The notes: generated by a model not told the origin, from the sequence alone. DNA of 64,000 nt from Clostridium aestuarii (GCF_026735135.1 NZ_JAPQER010000002.1:558001-622000), one strand, 5' to 3'. Counted from the first letter of the stretch, positions 52,005 through 61,434 are shown. Translations and numbers: made by a program.

Positions 52005-53408
52005 TTAAAATTTAAAATATAAAAAAGGATTATAAGTTTCATTTACTAAATAAGCAGTAACAACAAATATTAACAGCATATATGACACCGGAATGGCTAT
52101 AGAACCCACCATTTTTAATTTTTTTCTAACGTTTAATACAATATATTTAGTTATTGGCGTTGAGCAAATTATAAGTACTATAAACAGTATTGCATTGGTA
52201 TGAAAATAATATAAAGCTTTATTATTAAATAATAAGTGTTGTCCAAACCCAAACATAACTTTAATAAAGGCAATACATTTAGTTATATCTTCAAATTCAA
52301 ACAAAACCCATCCAATAATAACTACAAGCATCGTATATATATGACCTGCCATAGGTTTATTCTTAAGCCACTTTAATAGAAATATTTTTTCTATAGTTAC
52401 AAATACTCCAAAATACAATCCCCAAAAAATAAAATTCCAATTTGATCCATGCCATAATCCTGTTAAAAGCCATACTAAAAGTAGGTTTCTATACTGCTTT
52501 AATCTTCCTTTTTTATTTCCACCAAGAGGAATATATAAATATTCTCTAAACCAAGCTCCAAGTGAAATATGCCATCTGTGCCAAAATTCTGTTACACTTT
52601 TAGATATATACGGATAATTAAAGTTTCTTATAAGATTGAATCCAAACATTTTCCCAAGGCCTAATGCCATATCCGAATATCCACTAAAATCAAAATATAT
52701 TTGAAAAGTAAATGCAATTATTCCAAGCCATGCTGACAGTATTGAAATCTCCCCAATTGGAGTAGCTTTTACATTATCCCATAAAAGTCCTATATTATTC
52801 GCCAAAAGTACTTTTTTAGCTAGTCCTATTATAAATAACTCTGCTCCCTCTCCAAACATAGCTAAACTTTCTTTTCTTTTATTTAGTTGTTTATCTATAT
52901 CCCCATATTTAACTATTGGTCCTGCAACAAGCTGAGGAAACATAGTTACATATGTACCAAAAGATATGATTTTTTTTTGCACAGACACCTTTCCAATATA
53001 CAAATCAATTACATAAGACATAGTCTGAAAAGTATAAAAAGATATTCCTATTGGAAGCGGTAAGTTTGGTGTATCTATATTTACATGCATAAGGCTGTTT
53101 ATATTATATATTATAAAATTATAATATTTGAAAAAGCAGAGTATTCCTAAATTTACAACCATAGAGTTTATAAAAACTAACCGTGCAATTCTTCTTCTTT
53201 CCCTAAATTTATGAATAAGCAGTCCATTTGTATAATCAAAAACAGTTGAAAATATCATTATAAATATGTATATTGGTTCACCCCATGCATAAAACACAAG
53301 ACTTGCTATAAGCAGTATAAAGTTCCTAAAATTTTTAGGAACTATATAATATGTAATAATAGTTAATGGTAAAAATACAAAAATAAATATAAGACTGCTG
53401 AAAACCAA
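52005..53408 (-). CDS. MBOAT-family O-acyltransferase (AlgI/DltB-like)
   Basis: A 467-residue membrane protein with about 12 helices. The catalytic histidine is in LLTGLWHGSNW, and a second conserved histidine is in EFWHRWHISLGAW; GLYFGVFV and the FSGYSDMALGLGKMFGF segment are typical of AlgI-like members. It moves acetyl from a cytoplasmic donor across the membrane for transfer to a polysaccharide. Genes for its partners flank it: SGNH hydrolase, lipoprotein and DHHW protein. GGTGGAC precedes the ATG. Confidence 0.93.
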   Translation of the reverse strand: MVFSSLIFIFVFLPLTIITYYIVPKNFRNFILLIASLVFYAWGEPIYIFIMIFSTVFDYTNGLLIHKFRERRRIARLVFINSMVVNLGILCFFKYYNFIIYNINSLMHVNIDTPNLPLPIGISFYTFQTMSYVIDLYIGKVSVQKKIISFGTYVTMFPQLVAGPIVKYGDIDKQLNKRKESLAMFGEGAELFIIGLAKKVLLANNIGLLWDNVKATPIGEISILSAWLGIIAFTFQIYFDFSGYSDMALGLGKMFGFNLIRNFNYPYISKSVTEFWHRWHISLGAWFREYLYIPLGGNKKGRLKQYRNLLLVWLLTGLWHGSNWNFIFWGLYFGVFVTIEKIFLLKWLKNKPMAGHIYTMLVVIIGWVLFEFEDITKCIAFIKVMFGFGQHLLFNNKALYYFHTNAILFIVLIICSTPITKYIVLNVRKKLKMVGSIAIPVSYMLLIFVVTAYLVNETYNPFLYFKF

Positions 53409-53452
53409 TTCTAGTCCACCTCCACTAAGAAAGTATTATCCTTTAATGTCAT

Positions 53453-53953
53453 TTATTTAAAAGCTTCATCAAATATATCTTCTATTTTTTCTGCATCTTT
53501 TGATACAGTAAGAAGAATATAATTACCATTATCTTTTAATACATGCTTTTCTATTAAATAATATTCTTCTGGAAGATAATCTTTAAAATTTGAACCCTGC
53601 TGTTCAATTCTTTTAGATATTTTTTCTTTAATATCATCAATTTTATCAGAATCCTTAACCTTCATTATTATCAATTCATCAGCTTTTATATTTGATGGAG
53701 GAGTATAAAAAACAAATTCTTCTAAATCTTCAGGATTAATATCATATAATTTCTGAAGCTTTTCACCATCGCCTTCTCTCATTTCTGATACATCAATAGT
53801 TTGTTTTACTTTTTCATTTATATCTTTAACTGATACATTTTCATCCGCTGAATTCTTAGAATTTGAGCACCCTGCTAAAAAACTTACAGTAGAAATAAGT
53901 AAAATGATAGTAATAAAAATATTTTTGTTTGTTGCTTTTAAGATTTTTGTCAT
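53453..53953 (-). CDS. DUF4358 lipoprotein of the O-acetylation cluster
   Basis: A 166-residue lipoprotein. The signal peptide ends in the lipobox LAGC (Cys29), followed by a Ser/Asn-rich linker and the DUF4358 domain (LYDINPEDLEEFVFYTPPS, IIMKVKDSDKIDDIKEKI, IEQQGSNFKDYLPEEYYLIE). The family is almost always found near MBOAT/SGNH genes of Firmicutes; its role is not known. GGAG precedes the ATG. It is second in the cluster. Confidence 0.88.
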   Translation of the reverse strand: MTKILKATNKNIFITIILLISTVSFLAGCSNSKNSADENVSVKDINEKVKQTIDVSEMREGDGEKLQKLYDINPEDLEEFVFYTPPSNIKADELIIMKVKDSDKIDDIKEKISKRIEQQGSNFKDYLPEEYYLIEKHVLKDNGNYILLTVSKDAEKIEDIFDEAFK

Positions 53954-53983
53954 TTTTAAATCTCCTTTTCTTTTTAATTTGCT

Positions 53984-54778
53984 TTATATATTATTTTTTA
54001 AATAATTTAACCATAATTTATAAAATTGGTATTTAACGTGTACCCCATCTGGCTCATACAAATTTTTATCAGTATTTTTTAATATTGATGTTAAATCAAT
54101 AAAATTTATATTTTCCTCTTTAGTCATGTTTTTAATAGCTTCATTAAATTTATTTATACGTAAATTATTAAGTAGTGGTTTTTTCTCTTTAACTTTTTCA
54201 GAAACTGGAAGAATAGACTGAATATAAACTTTTGAATCTGGCAACTTTTGCTTAATACTATGTATTAATTCTTTATATTTATCTACAAAATAATTAACAC
54301 TTATATCATCTTCTAAATCATTAGCTCCAAGTAATATAAAAATATTCTTAGGATTTTTTTCCACTAGTTTATCAATTTTTGTATGTGCTTTTGAAAGTAA
54401 AATTCCTATAATACCAACAACATTAGATTCATCTAAAATTTCATAAAAAGATAAACTATCTGTAATTGAATCTCCAAAAAACACTGAATCTTTAAAGAAC
54501 ACCTTATCATCAATTTTCTTGTTACTAATATCTTTAGAACTATTTTTCATTTTTCTAATATCCTCTTTTTTATCTTTAGAAATACTTACGATATTTTTAG
54601 GAATATTTTCTACTTTATTACTGTTACATTTTGATTGTATGGTAAATGCTGAGATTTCTTTTACTATTATTGGCATAACTATAATTAAAATAATCGTTGT
54701 TAATACTGTAACAAATCTTTTTCTATTTTTAACTTTTATACATCTTCTACGTCTTTTTTTTCTTGTTACTCTTTTCAT
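53984..54778 (-). CDS. SGNH/GDSL-type hydrolase with N-terminal membrane anchor
   Basis: A 264-residue protein: a strongly basic start (KRVTRKKRRRRCIKVKNRKR), one membrane helix (about 23-42), then an outer SGNH hydrolase domain. Block I is FFGDSITDSL (nucleophile Ser), block III LLGANDLE (Gly-Asn), and block V EPDGVHVKYQFY (Asp-His). This is the acetyltransferase or esterase branch acting on surface polysaccharides. The ATG at 54778 has GGAG seven bases upstream; a longer frame from 54811 has none. First gene of the O-acetylation cluster. Confidence 0.88.
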   Translation of the reverse strand: MKRVTRKKRRRRCIKVKNRKRFVTVLTTIILIIVMPIIVKEISAFTIQSKCNSNKVENIPKNIVSISKDKKEDIRKMKNSSKDISNKKIDDKVFFKDSVFFGDSITDSLSFYEILDESNVVGIIGILLSKAHTKIDKLVEKNPKNIFILLGANDLEDDISVNYFVDKYKELIHSIKQKLPDSKVYIQSILPVSEKVKEKKPLLNNLRINKFNEAIKNMTKEENINFIDLTSILKNTDKNLYEPDGVHVKYQFYKLWLNYLKNNI

Positions 54779-54975
54779 AACCTTTCTCCTTTGCTTTCTT
54801 AATAATATCAAAATTTCTATTTACACTAGCTATTAATAATATTCTTATAAAATAACCCAAAATAACATACATAAACCATTATATTATATATTTTCAAGAA
54901 AAGATTAAAAAAAAGTAACAATCAATTACAAATTTAATAATTATTTTATTAAACAAAGGCTCATTTTAGAAAATA

Positions 54976-55008
54976 AAAAGCATCTGCAGCTTTCTTGCAG
55001 ATACTTTT
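54976..55008 (-). terminator. Intrinsic terminator of the diguanylate cyclase gene
   Basis: AAAAGCATCTGCA (54976-54988) pairs with TGCAGATACTTTT (54996-55008) with one mismatch/G-U. On the minus strand it continues TTATTTTC. The third of four with an ATCTRCAAA-type core (here CTGCAA). Confidence 0.8.
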
Positions 55009-55012
55009 ATGT

Positions 55013-56938
55013 TTAAGTCTCATATACTTTTACTCTATTTCTCCCCGCTTGCTTAGCTATGTAAAGAGCTTGATCTGCTCTATCAAACAGCTTATCTACA
55101 CTGTCCTTGTCAAAATTTAATATTTTAGATACTCCTAAACTTACTGTAACAAGTATTTCACCTTTATGAGTATTTACTGAACTATTCATTATATCTTTTC
55201 GTATTGTTTCTGCTATTAGTTTAGCTTTATAAATATCTGTTTCAGTTAAAAACACAGCAAATTCTTCTCCACCATATCTGCAAGCTACCCCAGAATCTTT
55301 AAGTGAATCAACAATAGCATTTGCTACAGAGCATAAAACTTTATCTCCTATTGCATGTCCATAATTATCATTTACTTTTTTAAAATGATCAATATCTATC
55401 ATAATTGCACACATAGAATATTTATATTTTGTACATTGTTCAAATTTCTTTTGAGCAAGCATAAAAAACTGTCGTCGGTTTAAAATATGTGTTAGTGGAT
55501 CCTTTTCAGCTAAATCTTTTAGATCTTTTTCAGCTTGTTTACGTTCTGTAATATCTCTTATATACGCTAATATAGCAGGACGTCCATCATAATTCATAAC
55601 TGCCGCATTAACTTCTACATATAATTTTTCACCATTTTTGCAAAGTAAAGCTGATTCATATCTGTTACCAACACTGTCCCCTGATAAACGAGCTTTATAA
55701 TTTTCTTTAACATTTTCTCTAAATTCTTGTACAATAAACTTATAAAAAGGATTATTAACTATTTCTTGATAGGAATAATTTATCATATCTAATATTTTTT
55801 TATTTACATATTTAGCATATCCATCTTGTACAATAGCAATACCATCATTAGCAAGTTCTGATACATTTCTATATTTTTCTTCACTAGCTTGTAAAGCTCT
55901 TTCTAATTTTCTGTTTTTAGTAATATCATTAATTACAATTAACCATCCATTATAAATATTTTTCTTATTAAATAAAGGTAAGATTTCTACTTCATAGATA
56001 CATTCTTCATCATTTTTTCTTTGACAAATTTCTAATTTCTTTTGTTTTAATTCATCTAATTCTTTTAAAATCCCTTTAAAATCATAAAAAATATTATCAA
56101 TTGGTTGTCCAATAGCCTTATTGATTTTAACATTAAATATATTTTGTGCTAATATATTTATATCTACAATTTTGTTACTAATATCCAGTACAAGTATTCC
56201 CGCATTTATTTTTTCAAAGAGAATTTCTCTAGCAATTGGAACTATATTTAAAAGCCTATACCTATATATACTAAAAAATATACATAAATTCAAAATGGTA
56301 AAAGTAAATGGAGTAGGATCTCTCATATATTTAGGCGTTAAATCTAAAAAAAACAATATGTAACCACCAGCAGTAATTGTTAAACCACTTATAATAGTTG
56401 CAAGCTGTTTACGAAATAATGTGTGCGAACTAATAAAAAACTTAATAAGTAAGATAATAAACAAAATATACATAACATAGCCATAAATAAAATCAATCCA
56501 CGATGCAATTCCCACATCATAAATAAGTACAGTAAGTGTTCCTTCTGTATAAAGGTATGCATTATCTCTAAATAATCCTGTTAAATTTAGCACTGCTAAA
56601 CTCCACATAATCACAGGCTCAATTACTAACAAAATCCATATTTTTCTCTTAAGATACAGTTCTTGTTTAGTATATTGTAACGCAAAAGCAAAACAACTAC
56701 TTCCTAGTGCTCCTCCTAGCATTTGAATATTATCCCAAAATATTTTTTCACTTAAATTTGGTGAAAGAAGCTCAAAAATATACCCTAAAGACCATAATCC
56801 CATTATTAAGGACATTACAAATAATGCTGTAGCTCCTGGAACAATTCGTCTTTTAAAAATATATACTGAAATAATTATGGAGAAGATTAAAGTAATCCAC
56901 AATGGTATTGTATATGACAATGCATTCCAATTCATCAC
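55013..56938 (-). CDS. Membrane diguanylate cyclase (7TM, PAS-PAS-GGDEF)
   Basis: A 641-residue protein. Seven membrane helices of the histidine-kinase N-terminal 7TM type (about 1-215), a first PAS (about 235-340), a second PAS with PAC (about 350-470), and a GGDEF domain (about 475-640). The active site reads RYGGEEF, so c-di-GMP synthesis is expected; DIDHFKKVNDNYGH is the preceding GTP loop. The RxxD product-inhibition site is not present at the usual position. It has GGAGG upstream, its own terminator, and no linked receptor. PAS domains suggest redox, light or ligand sensing, not known which. Confidence 0.93.
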   Translation of the reverse strand: MMNWNALSYTIPLWITLIFSIIISVYIFKRRIVPGATALFVMSLIMGLWSLGYIFELLSPNLSEKIFWDNIQMLGGALGSSCFAFALQYTKQELYLKRKIWILLVIEPVIMWSLAVLNLTGLFRDNAYLYTEGTLTVLIYDVGIASWIDFIYGYVMYILFIILLIKFFISSHTLFRKQLATIISGLTITAGGYILFFLDLTPKYMRDPTPFTFTILNLCIFFSIYRYRLLNIVPIAREILFEKINAGILVLDISNKIVDINILAQNIFNVKINKAIGQPIDNIFYDFKGILKELDELKQKKLEICQRKNDEECIYEVEILPLFNKKNIYNGWLIVINDITKNRKLERALQASEEKYRNVSELANDGIAIVQDGYAKYVNKKILDMINYSYQEIVNNPFYKFIVQEFRENVKENYKARLSGDSVGNRYESALLCKNGEKLYVEVNAAVMNYDGRPAILAYIRDITERKQAEKDLKDLAEKDPLTHILNRRQFFMLAQKKFEQCTKYKYSMCAIMIDIDHFKKVNDNYGHAIGDKVLCSVANAIVDSLKDSGVACRYGGEEFAVFLTETDIYKAKLIAETIRKDIMNSSVNTHKGEILVTVSLGVSKILNFDKDSVDKLFDRADQALYIAKQAGRNRVKVYET

Positions 56939-57128
56939 TTTTCCTCCTAAATATTTTACCTTTTATTAAATCATATTTAAAAGCTATTCTTTATTATATC
57001 ATAAACTTTTTAACAATTTGGTAAAAAAACAGTATATATATTTTATCGGTATTTTTTTGAAAACTTTTATAATTTTTAATGTATGAAGTTATACAATTTT
57101 CTTAATTAATTACCAATAATAAAAATAA

Positions 57129-57168
57129 AGTAAGCAATTACTATTGGAACTAATCGTAACTACTTACT
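57129..57168 (-). terminator. Intrinsic terminator of the TRAP/LarA-like operon
   Basis: AGTAAGCAATTAC (57129-57141) pairs with GTAACTACTTACT (57156-57168) as a continuous 13-bp stem with G-U pairs on the minus strand, followed by TTATTTTTATT. About 60 bases after the last gene of the operon. Confidence 0.85.
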
Positions 57169-57229
57169 CCATATTTAAAATATTTCTTTTTAAAGTTTTT
57201 TGTGTAAATACTACCTCTAACATTAATAC

Positions 57230-57808
57230 TCATTTACTTAAAGTTAATTTTTCTGTCTTATTATTATATAAGGTCAACGCACATCCACTACTTTTTATAC
57301 CACTTCCATCACATATCATAATAGCTTTATTTATACCCAATGCTACTGCTTTGTCTTTCATCAATTCCAAAACCTTCATACCGCTCATTTCTTCCGATGC
57401 CGCTCTTAAAATTTTCTCTGCATGCTCAATGCTTCCTTCTATTATTATCCCAGGACCTCCAGAATATGCCGCAGTACTCAAACCATGTCCAATATTTTCG
57501 CTTAATCCTTCAGCAGAAGTAGGATTCATATGAGGGTTTCCAATAACTCCACCTGTGTTTTTTATTATTCCAGGAATTTTAATGGTCAATCCCACTCCAT
57601 AAATAGTTTCAGCACAAACCTTTTGAAGATGTATCGCTAGAATATAATCAATATAAAACGGATCATCTTTTACTTTTAATTTTATTTTCTTTATTTGTTC
57701 AGATAAATTTTTTATATCTTGCTCTGCATATTGCGAACAGATTCCAGTACATAAAAATTTGTATCCCTGTTCTGTAACTTCATTAAATAAAAAACATTTT
57801 AACTTCAT
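57230..57808 (-). CDS. Uncharacterised protein, last gene of the TRAP/LarA-like operon
   Basis: A 192-residue protein I do not recognise. It has a stretch TGGVIGNPHMNPTSAEGLSE and a glycine-rich AYSGGPGIIIEGSIEHAEKI, and later MICDGSGIKSSGCAL, giving the look of a cofactor- or nucleotide-binding fold. No signal or membrane segment. Its ATG overlaps the stop of the preceding gene (ATGA), so the two are translated together. The operon ends here. Confidence 0.6.
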   Translation of the reverse strand: MKLKCFLFNEVTEQGYKFLCTGICSQYAEQDIKNLSEQIKKIKLKVKDDPFYIDYILAIHLQKVCAETIYGVGLTIKIPGIIKNTGGVIGNPHMNPTSAEGLSENIGHGLSTAAYSGGPGIIIEGSIEHAEKILRAASEEMSGMKVLELMKDKAVALGINKAIMICDGSGIKSSGCALTLYNNKTEKLTLSK

Positions 57809-58341
57809 ATTGTTTTTCCATAAACTGGATATTGTTTCAAAACAGCCTCTGCAATTTTTCCAACTAACTCTTCTAGTTCTATTTTATCTCCTACATTTTT
57901 CACATAATTCATACATGCTTTTGCAGCCTCTACCGCTTCAACATATGGTCCAGGTACATTTACTATTATACTTTTATCTTTTTTTCCCGCAATTAATTTA
58001 GACCATAAATGACCGTTATATCCATATATTTCTTTAAACTTAATTTCATTCAGATATTTAACAAGGGCACTATGAGTATAATCTTTTCCCAAACCCTTAA
58101 CATAACGATGTCCTCCCCCTGAACCACCAATAAAAATTATTAAATCAATATTGCTACAAATACATTTCTCTAGCTTATTTATTATTTCTTCTTCATTATC
58201 TTTGCAAGGCTTTAATCTTGTTATTTCACATTGTGGAAATTCTTCAAGTATTATTCCCATTATAGCAGGACTGTTGGTATCTATAACAATACCATTTAAT
58301 ATTTCGTCCCCAGTTGGTAAAATAGCAGCTTTATTTATCAA
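57805..58341 (-). CDS. MoCF/CinA-like fold protein in the TRAP/LarA-like operon
   Basis: A 178-residue protein. AAILPTGDEILNGIVIDTNS and LIIFIGGSGGGHRY resemble the molybdopterin-binding (MoCF/MogA/CinA) fold: an N-terminal GDE...G and a middle GG(S/T)GGG loop. The substrate need not be molybdopterin; in this operon it may bind another nucleotide-like or phosphorylated compound. The start is set to TTG at 58341, which has GGTGG seven bases upstream, and overlaps the stop of the 120-residue gene by 11 bases. This is a low-identity match made by motif. Confidence 0.6.
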   Translation of the reverse strand: MINKAAILPTGDEILNGIVIDTNSPAIMGIILEEFPQCEITRLKPCKDNEEEIINKLEKCICSNIDLIIFIGGSGGGHRYVKGLGKDYTHSALVKYLNEIKFKEIYGYNGHLWSKLIAGKKDKSIIVNVPGPYVEAVEAAKACMNYVKNVGDKIELEELVGKIAEAVLKQYPVYGKTI

Positions 58342-58693
58342 TGTCAATCCACCTTTCCCTTGCACAACCGTAATTAGTTCCTTTTGGAATATCTTCTATA
58401 TCTACTTCCAAAGCTTTCTCAGCTGAATCAATCTTGGTAACCTCTGAAGCAGTTATACCCTCTACTATTGAAATGGTTTTTATTATTCCTTCTTCGTTTT
58501 TCAAAATTGCTTCGGGTTCAAGCCCATACACGTCCATATCGATAGAATTTCCTGTAACTCCAATAACTCTTAAATGCCTTCCTATAATTTCGGTTAATCT
58601 TTTTTCAATCTCAAAAGGTTTGATGCCCTTTATTTTAAGCCCTTTAATTTTTACAACAGTTTTGTCAATATTTGCAATAACATATGTGTCCAT
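58331..58693 (-). CDS. Uncharacterised 120-residue protein of the TRAP/LarA-like operon
   Basis: A small soluble protein, not recognised. It starts MDTYVIANIDKTVVKIKGLK and includes a GVTGNSIDMDVYGLEPEAIL segment, ending in CARERWIDIDK. The mixed strand/helix pattern would fit a ferredoxin-like or ACT-like subunit. Translation is coupled downstream by overlap with the MoCF-like gene. AGGTG lies seven bases upstream of its ATG, and the gene before ends 14 bases upstream. Confidence 0.6.
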   Translation of the reverse strand: MDTYVIANIDKTVVKIKGLKIKGIKPFEIEKRLTEIIGRHLRVIGVTGNSIDMDVYGLEPEAILKNEEGIIKTISIVEGITASEVTKIDSAEKALEVDIEDIPKGTNYGCARERWIDIDK

Positions 58694-58707
58694 TAGATCA
58701 CCTCTTT

Positions 58708-59730
58708 TTAGATCTCTACTTCAACCTTTTCAATTAACTCCTCTGCCTTAACTAATATTGGATTATCAACACCTGGTATTATTTTATCAGCTTTTTCTAT
58801 TATTTCTTCTTCTGTTAGTTTTTCTGATGGTGATTTTAAATATTCTATATTCAATCCTACGCTTGAAAGTTCTACCTCAGCCTTTTTAGTTATATTTTCA
58901 AAATCTATCTCAGCACCTAAAGCTTTTGCTACAGCAAGTACTGCTGGAGAACATCCTATATGCCTAGCTGGTACCATACCACATTTAAGTGCTTGTATAA
59001 TATATTTTGCTAAAACACTTTTTGGAGCTACTATGCATGGAATATTTTTTTTCAATGTTTTTGCATATTCGCCTGAACCATGAGCAGTTTCACCTGCCTT
59101 AAATTGTCTTGTTGGAAATACTCTGCCGTATTTTTCCGCAACGGTCATTCCAATGCCAACTGAAATAAATTCTCCTGTATTTCCCATTAAAACAGATTTG
59201 TCCTTCATTAGCTGGAGCTGACCAAAAATAGGTAAAAGAATTTCTTCCATAGTAACAGCATTCATCATTTCTGTAGCTGAATTATTATTTACTGCTTTCC
59301 CTGTCATTACTACATTATGGACTGGTATTAATTTTTTCTTAGGATCAGGTCCTCTGAATAGTTTTTTACCTTTATAGTATTCAGTCCACTGCTTTAAATG
59401 AGGCTCTTCTTTAATAAGTTCTTCACTATAATGCATTTCTTCCATATATAATATTCCAAATTCATTATGAACTTTTCCTACATCTCCCGCTCCCATAGCA
59501 ATTATAGTACCTTCAAGCATAATGCCATCACTACTTGTAGTAACTGCGTCAAGATCAAAAATATTTATACCAACAGGTCCATTAATTTTTTTTGCAATTT
59601 TCCTAATTGCTTCTTCAATAGTTAAATTTGCATCTAATATATCTTTTTTATCTACTAATGCAATATTAAGTGGAACTTGCCCTTTAGGTCCAGCTCCTTG
59701 TTTTATCAATCTAAATATAAACTTGCTCAT
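58708..59730 (-). CDS. Uncharacterised 340-residue protein of the TRAP/LarA-like operon
   Basis: A soluble protein I cannot assign. It begins SKFIFRLIKQGAGPKGQVPL, has GINIFDLDAVTTSSDGIMLE, a central NNNSATEMMNAVTMEEILLP, and GNTGEFISVGIGMTVAEKYG with a conserved-looking AHGSGEYA, and a cysteine-containing KCGMVPARHIGCSPAVLAVA. No P-loop or flavin motif. Its size and place suggest a catalytic subunit, the 126- and 120-residue neighbours being companions. A GGGGG tract is just before the ATG. Confidence 0.6.
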   Translation of the reverse strand: MSKFIFRLIKQGAGPKGQVPLNIALVDKKDILDANLTIEEAIRKIAKKINGPVGINIFDLDAVTTSSDGIMLEGTIIAMGAGDVGKVHNEFGILYMEEMHYSEELIKEEPHLKQWTEYYKGKKLFRGPDPKKKLIPVHNVVMTGKAVNNNSATEMMNAVTMEEILLPIFGQLQLMKDKSVLMGNTGEFISVGIGMTVAEKYGRVFPTRQFKAGETAHGSGEYAKTLKKNIPCIVAPKSVLAKYIIQALKCGMVPARHIGCSPAVLAVAKALGAEIDFENITKKAEVELSSVGLNIEYLKSPSEKLTEEEIIEKADKIIPGVDNPILVKAEELIEKVEVEI

Positions 59731-59742
59731 TATTCTCCCCCC

Positions 59743-60123
59743 TTAGTGTTTACCTAGTGATGGTCTTCTATCATCAATTTCTTCACATCCTTCTAATTCC
59801 ACTTCTTCAGTAGGATGAAGTATATTTATAACTTCTAAAATAGCTTTTTTAGGTTTACCGTCTTTATCAATTCCCTTTACTACAACAGTATGCATAGTTT
59901 CAGGTACTCTTGGCATTACTACTAATTCTACTTTTTTAACATCATTATCATTAGCAATTTCCTCTACTGCTGACTCAATTCTTCCTGTGCGCAACGACTG
60001 CATTTTCGCAGTTTTCAAATTTTCAAGACCTTTAATATCTATTTCCTTATCTGCAAAATGTTTAGCTACTGCTCTTTTCATTTTTAGAATAAATTCTGGT
60101 AATTTAGTATGCATCATTTTCAC
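59743..60123 (-). CDS. Uncharacterised 126-residue protein of the TRAP/LarA-like operon
   Basis: A small soluble protein, not recognised. It starts MKMMHTKLPEFILKMKRAVA and has a charged helical N-terminal half and a beta-rich middle (ELVVMPRVPETMHTVVVKGI), then an acidic ELEGCEEIDDRRPSLGKH tail. The alternative ATG at codon 4 cannot be excluded. Coupling to the LarA-like and 340-residue genes is close (15 and 12 bases). Possibly a subunit or chaperone of the same enzyme. Confidence 0.6.
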   Translation of the reverse strand: MKMMHTKLPEFILKMKRAVAKHFADKEIDIKGLENLKTAKMQSLRTGRIESAVEEIANDNDVKKVELVVMPRVPETMHTVVVKGIDKDGKPKKAILEVINILHPTEEVELEGCEEIDDRRPSLGKH

Positions 60124-60138
60124 AGCTACTCAGCTCCT

Positions 60139-61368
60139 TTATAATTTTATATTTCCTTGATCATCAAATTTTAAGCTAACATCACTATTTAAAATTTGAA
60201 TTTTATCTAAATCCTTCAAAACCATTTCTGACACATATAGCTCCTCAAGTTGTAATGTATTATCTATAATTGCTATCTTTGCTTCTTTCGGAATAACTGA
60301 ACCAATTGTCTCAAAGGCTGTTTCTATGGCTTTTTTGTCATTTATCATTGTAATAGGTATTTTTGCCCTACTTAAAAATGTAGTTGGTATTACATTTGCA
60401 TACATAGCATCAAAATCAATTTTATCAACTAATTTTTTAGTAGTTATGTCAGCTAATCCAATGCCTAATGCATTTCCATAAGACGAATCTGATAAATTTA
60501 ATATGACAATTTTTTTTATCACAGGCTTTTTAGGTTCCTCTTCTCCAAAAACCATCATTCTTCCTATTACTTTTGTATCGACCCCGGTACCACTGAACAT
60601 TTTCCCCATCTCTTTAATAATTAAAATATCATAAAAATCTGATGGTAATTTGGGCACAATATTTTTTACTTCATTTAAAAGTTTTTTTTCTACTTTTTCA
60701 AATTCATCAGGAAGAACAGCTTTTAACTTATACGTTTCATCCTTTGAATTTTCTAGTATAGCTATTCCAAATAATATAGGAGCTTTATCCATAGCAATTT
60801 TTGCAGCTTTAGGTATCGTTTTCCTAAGTCCATAGGTATGCATAGATGAACAACCTTTAGCCTTACCAAGACCTACTGATATCATTTTTAACAATCCACT
60901 TTCAGTATCTCCATTAAAATCTGTGTGTGGTTTTATACGATTTACTACTACAATTCCATCTGAATAATACGCATTTTTATCCATATACACTGGTGCACCA
61001 TCTTCAGTTTGCTCAAGAAATATAGTTTCCATATCTGAAAAAATTGGATATCCCATACTTTTTTCTGTAATTCCTAACTTTTTTAAAACATTTACTTGAC
61101 CATTAGCTGAAGCCCCACCATGACTACCCATAGCTGGTATTATAAACGGATGAGCTCCTAAATTTTTTAAATAATCACAAACTATTTTAATAATTTCTGA
61201 AATATTAGAAATCCCTCTACTTCCTGCTGTAACAGCAATTTTCATTCCTGGTGTTATTTTTTCTCCTATATTTATTAATCCGCACTCTTTTATTATTTCT
61301 TTTTTGATATCCCTAATCTTTGAGTTATCAAAATTTTGTCTCACCTTATACATTTTAGGATACTCCAT
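60139..61368 (-). CDS. LarA-like (DUF2088, lactate-racemase-type) protein
   Basis: A 409-residue protein whose N-terminal half fits DUF2088 (LarA): PAMGSHGGASANG (His83), VNRIKPHTDFNG (His148), SGLLKMISVGLGKAKG (Lys161) and SSMHTYG (His177), the His/His/Lys/His set that in lactate racemase binds the nickel-pincer cofactor. Many members are racemases or epimerases of other 2-hydroxy acids. Whether this one binds nickel-pincer cofactor is unproven: no LarB/LarC/LarE genes lie nearby in the window. Being first after the TRAP genes, it could act on the imported acid. GGGGTG precedes the ATG. Confidence 0.78.
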   Translation of the reverse strand: MEYPKMYKVRQNFDNSKIRDIKKEIIKECGLINIGEKITPGMKIAVTAGSRGISNISEIIKIVCDYLKNLGAHPFIIPAMGSHGGASANGQVNVLKKLGITEKSMGYPIFSDMETIFLEQTEDGAPVYMDKNAYYSDGIVVVNRIKPHTDFNGDTESGLLKMISVGLGKAKGCSSMHTYGLRKTIPKAAKIAMDKAPILFGIAILENSKDETYKLKAVLPDEFEKVEKKLLNEVKNIVPKLPSDFYDILIIKEMGKMFSGTGVDTKVIGRMMVFGEEEPKKPVIKKIVILNLSDSSYGNALGIGLADITTKKLVDKIDFDAMYANVIPTTFLSRAKIPITMINDKKAIETAFETIGSVIPKEAKIAIIDNTLQLEELYVSEMVLKDLDKIQILNSDVSLKFDDQGNIKL

Positions 61369-61434
61369 AATATCACCCCATATATTATTTCTCCACCAAC
61401 TACAAATTAACCTTTATATGTCATTTATAAAAAA

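Noticed and set aside
60139-61368. Assignment as genuine lactate racemase LarA
   Set aside because: The metal/cofactor residues are present in type, but no larB, larC or larE lies in the window and other members of this family act on other acids.
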